Of a stretch of 64,000 nt of DNA, positions 44,864-52,769 are shown in pieces. The translations under genes and the position numbers were made by a program. The notes under the pieces were generated by a model, which was not told the origin of the DNA, made no database searches, and saw nothing but the letters and a program-made list of their open reading frames with translations. Position 1 is the stretch's first letter. Each line of letters starts with the position of its first letter. The stretch comes from JAEULH01 sp963789785 (lineage in GTDB: Bacteria > Pseudomonadota > Alphaproteobacteria > Rhodospirillales > Defluviicoccaceae): NCBI GenBank assembly GCA_963789785.1, contig CAWBNC010000015.1, positions 62,001 to 126,000 on the forward strand, given 5' to 3'.

Positions 44864-47541
44864 GTGGCCGAGCCTTTCCGGATCTTCCTCAGCTATAACC
44901 GCCGTGACATCTCGGACGTCGAGCGCCTGGCGCGGGCGCTCACGGAACGGGGCGTCACTCCCTTCAAGGACGACTGGTATCTGAGCCCCGGCGAGCACTG
45001 GCCGTCGTCGCTGGACCGCCACCTCGCCCATTGCCGCGCCGTCGCCGTGGTCATCGGGGCGAGCGGCCTGGGGCCGTGGCAGCAGCGCGAGGTCTACGCC
45101 GCGATCGACCGCGAGGTCCGGGAGCGCGCCGAGGGGCGCGAGTGCTTTCGGGTCATCCCGGTGCTGCTCAGCGAGGGTGCGCTCGCCCACGCCGGCGTGG
45201 GCTTCCTGTCGCAGAACGTCTGGGTCGAGGCGTGGGACCCACGGGCGGCGGACCTGATCCTCGGAGCGGTCGAAGGCACTCCGCCGGCAGAGCTGTACGA
45301 CGAAGCCCACCCGGATCCGCGTATGCTGTTCTGTCCCTACCGCGGGCTTCGGGTTTTCCGGGAGGAGGACCAAGCATTCTACTTCGGCCGCGAGGAAGAC
45401 CTGGAGAAACTGGTCGCGGCCGCTGGCCTGTATCCCATCGTCGCCATCGTCGGCCCCTCGGGCAGCGGCAAGTCGTCGCTGGCGCGGGCGGGGTTTGTTC
45501 CGTGCCTGCGGCGGCAGAGCGGCGGCCGGGTCTGGCAGGTCGCAATCGTCGACCACCCGGGCCAGAACCCGTTCCTGGCCCTCGCCCAGGCGTTGCTGCC
45601 GCTCTGGGAGCCGCGACGCGTCCTCGAATGGTCGAAGAACCAGGCATACTCGGAGGCCAGGACGCTGGCCGCCAGCCTCCGGGACGATGGGGCGGCCCGG
45701 CTCCGCAATGTCGTCGAGCAGATCTTCGCCGAGGAGCCGGGGACCACCGACCTCATGCTGATCGTCGACCAATGGGAAGAACTCTATACCTATCGCCCCG
45801 AGGGCGCCGCCGCCTTCATCGCGATGCTGCTCGATGCTTTGCGTGACCACGGCATTCAGGTCGTGCTGACGCTCCGCGCCGACTACTGGGGCGAGCTGCT
45901 CAGCCAACATCCTCCGTTCGCTGCCCGGCTTGCCGGTGAGGCGACGGTGCACCTCCCGGCGCTGCTTCGCGACGGACTGGAATCGGCAATCCGCAAGCCG
46001 GCGGAGAAAACGAGTCTGCTCGTTGAACCCGTGCTCGTCGAGGCGCTGCTGAACGATGCCGAGGATCAACCGGGCGACCTGCCGCTGCTCGAGTTCGCTC
46101 TCAGGCAGCTCTGGGAGGCGCAGACTAACCGCCGCGGCGCGCTGACCATGCATGCGTACGAAAAGATGGGCCGGCTGCCCGATCGATTGTCACGCACGCG
46201 GAGGGAGCATACGCGCTACTGGCGCCGGAGGAGCGCGACGCCGTTCCCGGCGTCTTTGCGGCGCTGGTGCACGTGGAAGAGGCGCGCGCGGACCTTCGCC
46301 GACGCGCCCCCCTGAAGGAGCTGAGCGGTATTGGCCAGACGGTTGCGCGGCGGCTTGCAGACGAACGGCTTCTGGTCACAGGTCGCGATTGGGCGACTGG
46401 CGATGAGTGGGTGGAAGTCGCCCACGAAGCTCTTTTGCGCCACTGGCCAAAGCTCGAAGACTGGATGGAGCGACGCCGCGAGTCCGTTCGTGTGCTTCGC
46501 CAGCTGCAGGCCGATACTCGCACGTGGCTGGAGAAGCAAAGAGACCTGAGCTACCAGTGGTCGCATGAGCGAGTGCTGGAGGCGGTGACGGCGCTGAAGC
46601 AGATCGGCGAGGAAGTGCAGCTGAGCAGCGAGGTGCAGGAGTTTCTGGGACCGATCGATCCGGACGAGATGCTGGCGGAGCTGGAGAGGCCGGGGACGAC
46701 GCACCGGCGCCGGCTCTTGATCGGCGAGCGGCTCGACGTCCTGGGCGATCCTCGGGATGGGTCTGGCGTCGATGACCACGGCACGCCCGACCTCGACTGG
46801 CGGCCGGTCGAGGGCGGCGAGGTGACAATCTCGATCCTGTCCGATCCGGACAATGCCTATTCGGACGTCGTCGACATTCGGAGCAAGCGGGTAGATGGCT
46901 TCCACATTGCCCGCTACCCCGTCACCGCCGCCCAGTATCGTGCCTTCATCGATGCGGAGGACGGCTGGCAGGATCCGGCGAGGTGGGGCGACGACCTCTA
47001 CCGCGAGGAGGACGGCGACACCTACGAGTTCGGGCGCTTCGGCAACCACCCGGCGGTTTACGTCAGCTGGTTCGACGCGGTCGCCTTCTGTCGCTGGATG
47101 AGCCGGCGGCTCGGCTTCCCCGTGCGCCTGCCAGATGAATGGGAGTGGCAGCAGGCGGCGACCAGCGGGGAGGAGGGCCGCGTCTTTCCGTGGGGGCCCG
47201 AGTGGGATCCCAAGGCCGAGCCGTGGCGGGCGAACACGTTCGAGAGCCGGTTGGGGCAGGCGACGGCGGTGGGCATGTACCCAGCCGGCGCCTCGCCGGT
47301 CGGAGCATTCGACATGGCGGGCACCGTCTGGGAGTGGTGCCTGAACAAGTTCGATGCGCCCAAGGTCGAGGTAACGAGTTCCGGCGCCGACGATTTCGAC
47401 TCCCGCGTGCTGCGCGGCGGGGCCTGGGACGACAATCAGGACTTCGCCCGCTCAGCCTTCCGCTTCAGGTACTCCCCGCTCAACCGGTACAGCAACTTCG
47501 GTTTCCGTGTGGTGTGTTCGTCCCCATCGACCGGGCACTGA
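44864..47541 (+). CDS. TIR - nSTAND1 NTPase - formylglycine-generating-enzyme-like (FGE/SUMF1) protein, one -1 frame disruption
   Basis: A three-part, receptor-like protein of about 892 residues. TIR domain 5-140: FLSYNRRD, WYLSPGEHW, and GPWQQREV with E76 at the position of the NAD-cleaving glutamate of active TIRs. STAND ATPase: CPYRGLRVFREEDQAFYFGREEDLEKL, Walker A GPSGSGKSS, Walker B DLMLIVDQWEEL, helical region to about residue 590. C-terminal FGE/C-type-lectin-fold domain: FHIARYPVTAAQYRAF, VSWFDAVAFCRWMS, RLPDEWEWQQAA, GTVWEWCLN, VLRGGAWDDN ... FGFRVV. The start is GTG 44864, where TIR homology begins. One base seems missing near 46186, between PDRL and AEGAYALLAPEE. The layout resembles bacterial conflict/immune sensors. 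No enzyme partner for FGE is visible, and the FGE part may bind rather than catalyse. Confidence 0.9.
47428..47505 (+). other. Candidate DGR-type variable region in the FGE domain
   Basis: This codes for DDNQDFARSAFRFRYSPLNRYSNFGF. At positions where related FGE tails have Asn runs, the codons are GAC, GAC, GAC, TTC, TTC, TTC, TAC, TCC, CTC, AAC, TAC, AGC and AAC. All can be reached from AAC by change at the first two bases only, the outcome of adenine-specific mutagenesis. Interleaved fixed residues (W, R, P, G) keep other codons. It ends in an FGF region like a homing boundary. No template repeat was found in the window. Confidence 0.5.
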
Positions 47542-47549
47542 TCCCTGAC

Positions 47550-47571
47550 AAGCGGCGCGTTAGCGCCGCTT
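47550..47571 (+). terminator. Perfect hairpin after the FGE stop codon (terminator or DGR target hairpin)
   Basis: AAGCGGCGC (47550-47558), tetraloop GTTA, GCGCCGCTT (47563-47571): a perfect 9-bp stem 9 nt after the stop codon. No strict T run follows (CGACTTATTT). It could be a terminator. Hairpins with 4-nt loops just past variable regions also mark target sites of diversity-generating retroelements. Confidence 0.6.
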
Positions 47572-47629
47572 CGACTTATTTCAGGTTCCGCGGTTTTGCC
47601 GCGCCGCGACCTTCACGCGCCCCGATCTC

Positions 47630-47809
47630 TTACGCGGGGACGGGACGGCCTCGGCCTTCCCCGGCCGCGAGGCGCGCAAGGCGCACGACGCCGGCCCCTA
47701 TGGCGGTCGGCTCGTCGGCGGTGACGAGCGCTTCGAGCACCCCGGCAGTATCAAGACGGTCCAGCAGCTCCCGGTGCCGCTGCGCGGTCGAGGACTTCCT
47801 CGGCCCCAT
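47630..47809 (-). CDS. Small hypothetical protein
   Basis: A 59-residue open frame (MGPRKSSTAQRHRELLDRLDTAGVLEALV ... LARLAAGEGRGRPVPA) on the strand opposite its neighbours. It is helix-rich and basic at the N-terminus, and could be a short DNA-binding or antitoxin-like protein, but no family was recognised. A longer start at 47860 is possible. It may not be a gene; the rest of 47572-48015 shows nothing else. Confidence 0.25.
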   Translation of the reverse strand: MGPRKSSTAQRHRELLDRLDTAGVLEALVTADEPTAIGAGVVRLARLAAGEGRGRPVPA

Positions 47810-48015
47810 GCCGCGCCTCGCATGATTGCGCTTCAGCGTAGGTGGACAACCGTCCGCCAAATATCCGCCTTAATGTGAGCAAAGTTCTTCGTCAACTTCT
47901 CCTCGTCCTTGGGTGTGCCGCGGACAGTCGGCTCTACACGACGGGATCGAAAAGAAAATTGTCGGTTGCGGTGCGTCTTCGGAAAAAGAGAGTAATCGAT
48001 TCTGGAGAACTGCGA

Positions 48016-48966
48016 ATGACTTCACAAATCAGCGGCGTGGCGCGGGCGCTGCTCGTCTTCATTTCCATTCTATCCTTTTCCCTACCCGTTGGGGTCAAAG
48101 CCGCCATCACGTGCGTTGTCCCGCCGCCGCTATCGAAACCCATCGTCATCGAAGGCAAGTGCCCTGGAGATCCGGGTTTCGCCAAGAACCTCCGGGCCGA
48201 CGGGCGTGACGTCTACATCAAGCTGCCGTCCGACAGGACCTGTTCAAAGGGCATGGTTGTCGCAAGGCCCCGCAACCTCCGCATTAGCGGCGGGCAAATC
48301 ATCTACAACGACAGCCTGTCCGCCGTGATCACGGTCAAGGATACATCGGGAACCGCTCTGATCGACGGGGTGAGCATCGACGTCAACAGGAAGTCCGCCG
48401 ATGCGATCCGAAGCTACAACGACAAGGGCCGGCTGATCGTTCAGAACACCTTCGTCAAAGGCATCAGCGGCACCCCCAAAGGGACCCATGGAGATCTCGT
48501 CCATGCTCAGGGCGGCGGCCCGCTGCAGGAGTTAATCCTGCAGAACGTGACCGGCCTCACCGGCTATCAGGGACTGTTTTCGCCCTACCGGCCGCGCGAA
48601 GGCCACGGCACGCGCAAGCTCAAGCTCAACCGGGTCAACGTCGGCTACGACCGCGGTATCGCCAAAACTTCGGGTGCGGGCAAACCGCTCATGCTGCTGT
48701 TCATGGGCAGCGCCGACGACAGAACAAACCAGGTTCCGGACCAGGGAACCACACTGACCGATGTCTACGTCGACGGCAGCTACTGGAACTTTGCCTTCCA
48801 GAAGGCGGTCTATGCGCACCCGAAACCGGTGTCGGACGGATGTGCCACATTCGACCCGAAACACAAGATCAACGGGCGCGCCTGCGGCGGCAGGCCGCCG
48901 CAAGGAGACTACGCGCCCGCCTCTCGCGTCGGGCGAAGCTACGACCGGAGCTACTTCTGCAACTAG
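48016..48966 (+). CDS. Secreted parallel beta-helix protein of unknown function
   Basis: 316 residues from ATG 48016. Residues 1-29 are a signal peptide (ARALLVFISILSFSLPVGVKA). The mature part has short repeating strands typical of right-handed beta-helices (LRISGGQIIYNDSLSAVITVKDTSGTALIDGVSIDVNRKS, GRLIVQNTFVKGI, LQELILQNVTGL, RKLKLNRVNVGYD), so a surface or periplasmic carbohydrate- or protein-binding role is plausible. Six cysteines suggest disulfides. No catalytic motif was recognised. Its stop TAG is the first codon of the 105-bp repeat R1. Base use is less GC-rich upstream, hinting at acquired DNA. Confidence 0.7.
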   Translation: MTSQISGVARALLVFISILSFSLPVGVKAAITCVVPPPLSKPIVIEGKCPGDPGFAKNLRADGRDVYIKLPSDRTCSKGMVVARPRNLRISGGQIIYNDSLSAVITVKDTSGTALIDGVSIDVNRKSADAIRSYNDKGRLIVQNTFVKGISGTPKGTHGDLVHAQGGGPLQELILQNVTGLTGYQGLFSPYRPREGHGTRKLKLNRVNVGYDRGIAKTSGAGKPLMLLFMGSADDRTNQVPDQGTTLTDVYVDGSYWNFAFQKAVYAHPKPVSDGCATFDPKHKINGRACGGRPPQGDYAPASRVGRSYDRSYFCN

Positions 48967-49068
48967 ATCAACCTGCTTTCGGATGGGATCGTCCGACAGC
49001 AAGACGTCGGTCCATTACAAGGAGATCGGGCATCTCATCTGCGCCTGTCCGGGCGAGAGCCGGCTCTA
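48964..49068 (+). repeat. 105-bp palindromic repeat, copy R1
   Basis: Begins TAGATCAACCTGCTTTCGGAT and ends GCTCTA. Related copies are at 50144, 55282 and 59876. In this copy the first hairpin (CTGCTTTCGGA/TCCGAAAGCAG in the consensus) is decayed, but both ends are kept: TAG 48964-48966 ends the beta-helix gene on the plus strand, and the complement of 49066-49068 ends the CBS gene on the minus strand. It fills the whole space between the two convergent genes. Confidence 0.8.
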
Positions 49069-49596
49069 AGCCGGCGTCTCGGCCCGGCGGAGCAGCCCGG
49101 CGACGGTGCGAAAGACGTCGCTGAGCCGGAGAATGCCGACGATCTCGCCGTTGCGGGTGACCAGGAGAGAGAGGTAGCGGCCCTTGATGAGCTGGGCAAT
49201 CGCCTGGTCCATGGCCGCCACCTCCTCGATCCGCTCGTCGTCGTGCTCGTGCGCCACGCGAAGCAGATCCCCGACGGTTATTCTGCGGGCCGTTTCGGAG
49301 GCGTTGCGTAGCAGGGCGTGGCTCCACAGGCCGAAGCTCTCGACCATCGCCAGTGGGTCGACCGGATGGCCATGACGAGGATCGAGCCCGCCCAGCAGAT
49401 CCCACATCGACAACTTGCCGAGGATCCGGCCGTCGCCGCGCCGCACCAGCACGGCGCGGTCGCGCGGACGGGCCGGGTCGTCGGGCATACCGCCAGAGGC
49501 CGCCTCGAGCGCCTCGATCGCCACATGCAGCGACGCCGTATCGGCGACCACCGTGTAGCCTTCGACGGGAACCATGAGATCGCCGACTGCCTGCAT
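49066..49596 (-). CDS. CBS-domain protein
   Basis: 176 residues from ATG 49596, which has GGGAGG 9 bp upstream. Two CBS halves: MQAVGDLMVPVEGYTVVADTASLHVAIEALEAA ... RAVLVRRGDGRILGKLSMWDLLGGL and ITVGDLLRVA ... IAQLIKGRYLSLLVTRNGEIVGILRLSDVFRTVAGLL. Stand-alone CBS pairs sense adenosine nucleotides and regulate partner enzymes; the partner is not evident, although glgC (ADP-glucose synthesis) is nearby. Its stop codon lies in repeat R1. Confidence 0.8.
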   Translation of the reverse strand: MQAVGDLMVPVEGYTVVADTASLHVAIEALEAASGGMPDDPARPRDRAVLVRRGDGRILGKLSMWDLLGGLDPRHGHPVDPLAMVESFGLWSHALLRNASETARRITVGDLLRVAHEHDDERIEEVAAMDQAIAQLIKGRYLSLLVTRNGEIVGILRLSDVFRTVAGLLRRAETPA

Positions 49597-49953
49597 TTTT
49601 TTCGCCTCCCCTCGCTTCGTGCCATGCCTCCTCGTGACATGGGGACGGCCGCAACCGGTTGAAATACATCGCCGACAACGCCGGCGCTTCGCGCACCCGA
49701 CCCGGACCTGCTCGAGCTGGTGCGACTGCCCGACCACACGTGAAGATTTCAGTGCATTCGAGGGGCGGCAGAACGCGCCGGCCCTCCCCATGTCCTACAA
49801 CGACGGAGGCACAACGGCGTCGGGAACGAACTCGACCGAGGGTTCCAGAGCGGATTGCGGCAAATACGGAGCCCGCCCCACAGACCGCCTACAGACCGCG
49901 CGGACGGAACGGTTTCGTCCGGCTTGACGATGTGCCAAGGAGGCACTGGATCC
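49597..49953. other. Intergenic region between the CBS gene and the 49-residue ORF
   Basis: 357 bp, divergent-promoter position. Several small open frames are present on both strands, but none has a ribosome site plus recognisable protein features. Nothing else was seen. Confidence 0.4.
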
Positions 49954-50103
49954 ATGATCGATCACGATATTCTCGTCCCCCGGCCGGACGACGTTGGCAG
50001 CGACGATTGGCTGGCCGCTTACCGACGCGGCCTCGTCGATGTACCCGTCTGTGCCGAGAACGGCGCATTTTCGACCCGCTACGAAGAAGTTCTGGAATCC
50101 TGA
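49954..50103 (+). CDS. Small hypothetical protein, 49 residues
   Basis: MIDHDILVPRPDDVGSDDWLAAYRRGLVDVPVCAENGAFSTRYEEVLES, acidic, with a good AAGGAGG ribosome site about 10 bp before the ATG and a perfect GC-rich hairpin just after the TGA. Those signals, rather than homology, support it. No family recognised. Confidence 0.45.
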   Translation: MIDHDILVPRPDDVGSDDWLAAYRRGLVDVPVCAENGAFSTRYEEVLES

Positions 50104-50121
50104 GGGGCCGGCAGGGCGGCG

Positions 50122-50139
50122 GGAGCGGCCCGCCGCTCC
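50122..50139 (+). terminator. GC-rich hairpin after the 49-residue ORF
   Basis: GGAGCGG (50122-50128), loop CCCG, CCGCTCC (50133-50139): perfect 7-bp stem, no T run. Could end transcription from the small ORF. Confidence 0.45.
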
Positions 50140-50143
50140 AGCG

Positions 50144-50248
50144 AGAGCATGCCTCTCCCCCGAATGGGCGCAGGAGAGATGCCCGATCTCTCTGTAATCT
50201 ATCAACTTTCTGCTTTCGGACGAGTTCATCCGAAAGCAGGTTGATCTA
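50144..50248 (-). repeat. 105-bp palindromic repeat, copy R2
   Basis: Minus-strand orientation, from TAGATCAACCTGCTTTCGGA (50248 downward) to GCATGCTCT. Same length as R1 and R4. The inner hairpin is perfect: CTGCTTTCGGA, 8-nt loop, TCCGAAAGCAG, extended by ATCAAC/GTTGAT across an AAA bulge. It lies between convergent genes (49-residue ORF and glgC) but not flush with their stops. Confidence 0.8.
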
Positions 50249-50358
50249 GGCCTGTCGGGTGATCCTGATCCGCGGCGGATGCAATCCGGTTGCTCGCCAC
50301 CGCGCGGCCGTTGCACGCCTTGAGACCGTGACGAGCCGCGACCTCATTTTCCGCGGGA

Positions 50359-51610
50359 TCAGATTCCCAGAACCGCAAGGTCCACAGGCGAGCGCGTCCC
50401 GGTAACGACGACGATGCCGCTGTCGCTGACGTGATGACGCTGCCGATCCTGCTCGGCATCGAAGCCGATCCGCTCTCCTGCGGGAACCTTGGCGTTCTTG
50501 TCGAGAATGGTCCGGCGCAGCGCGGCCCCGGGGCCGATCTCACAGTTGTCGAGGATGACGCACTCGTCGACGGTCGCGCCGGGGTGAACGATGACGTTGC
50601 GCCCAAGAACCGAGTCGCGCACGCACCCGGCGATGATCGAGCCGCCAGCGACAAGGGAATGGATCGCCTGCCCGGGATCGGCGCTGTCGTTTAACGCAAA
50701 GCGCGCGGGCGGATCCGGATAGCTGGCGGTGCGCAGCGGCCAGCGGCGATTGTACAGATTGAGCGGCGAATCCTCGGAGCGGATCTCCATATTCGCCTGA
50801 AAATAGGCCTCGATGGTCCCGACATCCCGCCAGTAGTTGCCGCCGCGGGTGGGCTCGCCAGGAATTCGATTGTTGTCAAAATCATACGCGAAGATGCGAT
50901 CCTTGCCGACCCGGCGGGGAAGGATATCGGTGCCGAAATCGTGCGAGCTTTTCTTGTCGGCAGCGTCCTCGTAGACCATGCGCAACAGCGCTTCGGTGGA
51001 GAAGATGTAGTTGCCCATCGATGCCAGGACTCTGATCGGAGTCGCCTGGCATTCCCGGCGCGTCCGGATCCTTTTCGATGAACCGCACGATATGACCGTC
51101 GGCCATGGTCTCGACGACGCCGAAAGCGCTCGCATATTCGCGGTCTACCGGGATCGTCGCGACGGTGACGTCGGCCATCACCTGCCGGTGATATTCGATC
51201 ATTTCGGCGACGTTCATCCGGTAGACGTGATCGGCACCGAAGACCGCGACGATATCCGGCTTGGACTGTTCGATGAGGTTGATGTTCTGGTGGATGGCGT
51301 CCGCCGTGCCGCGATACCAGGTCTCCCCGTCAGAGCGCATCTGCGCCGGCACGGGGATGATGAACTGATTGCCGAGAATGTTGCTGAACTGCCAACCGTC
51401 CTTCAGATGCAGCAGGAGCGACTGGCTCTTGAACTGCACCAGGACGTAGATGGAAAAGATGCCGGAGTTGACGAGATTGCTGAGAACGAAATCGACGATC
51501 CGGTACTTGCCGCCAAAGGACACGGCCGGCTTGGCGCGTTCGTTGGTCAGCGGCGATAGCCGGGTTCCCTTGCCGCCCGCAAGCACGATCGCAACCGCCC
51601 TGAGGTTCAT
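50359..51610 (-). CDS. glgC: Glucose-1-phosphate adenylyltransferase (ADP-glucose pyrophosphorylase), +1 frame disruption
   Basis: GlgC makes ADP-glucose for glycogen. AIVLAGGKGTRLSPLTNERAKPAVSFGGKYRIVDFVLSN is the nucleotide and allosteric site; QFIIPVPAQMR, YRGTADAIHQN and GADHVYRM follow. After one extra base near 51034 the frame changes before LASMGNYIFSTEALLR ... HDFGTDILP. A left-handed beta-helix domain ends the protein (GSIIAGCVRDSVLGRNVIVHPGATVDECVILDNCEIGPGA). Joined length is about 416 residues, normal. No glgA or glgB is nearby. It is downstream of uppS on the same strand. Confidence 0.93.
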
Positions 51611-51709
51611 TGTCCGTGTCCCCTTGTTGCCAATGCTTCACCGCCGCTGCCTGTCGGCTTCCAGATCGACCCACCTCGAACGAACGGGCTGGGTCGGCAT
51701 CAGGTTCCG

Positions 51710-52463
51710 CTAAGAGACTATGACGGGATCTTGCACCGCTCCATAGCGGCGATTGCGGCCCTCGTATTCGCGGACAGCCGCTTCAAAATCCTTGCGCGAG
51801 AAGTCCGGCCACAGCAGGTCGAGGAAGACCAGCTCGGTGTATGCGAGTTGCCATATCAGGAAGTTGCTGATCCGCTGCTCGCCGCTGGTGCGAATGAGCA
51901 GGTCCGGATCGGGGATCCCGGTCGGTCTCGAGATGCGACGCGATAAGCCGCTCGTCGACCTCTTCGGCACGCAGCAGGCCGGCGGCGACATCGCCGGCGA
52001 TCCGGCGCGCAGCGATGGCGATCTCCGCCCGGCCGCCATAATTGAGCGCGATAATCAGCGTCAGTTTCTTGTTGCCGGCCGTCCGCTCCTCGCCCGCGGC
52101 GATCAGGGTGACAATGTCGGCCGACAGCCGCGACCGGTCGCCGATCACCCGCAGCCGGACACCGCCGTCGTGGAAGCGGCCGATCTCGCTGCGCAGATAA
52201 TGGCGCAGCAGGCCCATAAGATCGCTCACCTCCGATTCCGGCCGTTTCCAGTTCTCCGACGAGAACGCGAACAGCGTCAGATACTGGACGCCCATGCGCA
52301 TCGCCGTCTCGACCGCGCTGCGGGCGGCCTCGGCCCCGCGGCGGTGACCCGCCGTGCGGGGCAGACCGCGTGCGCGCGCCCATCGTCCGTTTCCGTCCAT
52401 GATGATTGCGACGTGAGCGGGCGACGCCGGGCGGAGGCCACTCGCGAGAGGAACGACGGTCAT
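51710..52463 (-). CDS. uppS: Isoprenyl transferase (undecaprenyl diphosphate synthase), +1 frame disruption
   Basis: UppS makes the C55 lipid carrier for peptidoglycan. HVAIIMDGNGRWARARGLPRTAGHRRGAEA holds the catalytic Asp; YLTLFAFSSENWKRPESEV and LNYGGRAEI follow. One extra base near 51925 moves the end (TGIPDPDLLIRTSGEQRISNFLIWQLAYTELVFLDLLWPDF) to the next frame. Joined length is about 250 residues, normal. It is usually beside frr and cdsA; here it stands away from them. Confidence 0.93.
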
Positions 52464-52769
52464 TGCATAGGCCCCATAGGAACCGTAGCGACGCGTCCGA
52501 AGACGCCGCGCACCACTCGGACCTCTTTGGCGACCACCACCGCCCCGCCCGCAACGCTCACGCTCAACGCTCCGCAGCCGTCATCAGGATCCCCATCGCA
52601 AGGCATTATAGACTTCGCCCGCGGAAGCGAAAGCGCAACCGGGTGCTGACGCGAACCTTGCCCCTGTAATGTAACCATGCGGCTATACGGCCCCGGGGTC
52701 GGCCCTCGGGTCGAAACGTCAGGGGGGAGGTGCCGAAAAGACCCGGCATCGCAATGGGCGTCGGCCGGC
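52464..52769. other. Intergenic region between uppS and the ExeA-like ATPase gene
   Basis: 306 bp containing the uppS 5' region. Open frames here lack ribosome sites and recognisable features. Nothing else was seen. Confidence 0.4.

Noticed and set aside
44536..50250. Integrated genomic island bounded by tRNA-Thr direct repeats
   Set aside because: No integrase gene and no second copy of the tRNA-Thr 3' end was found to the right, so island boundaries cannot be supported.
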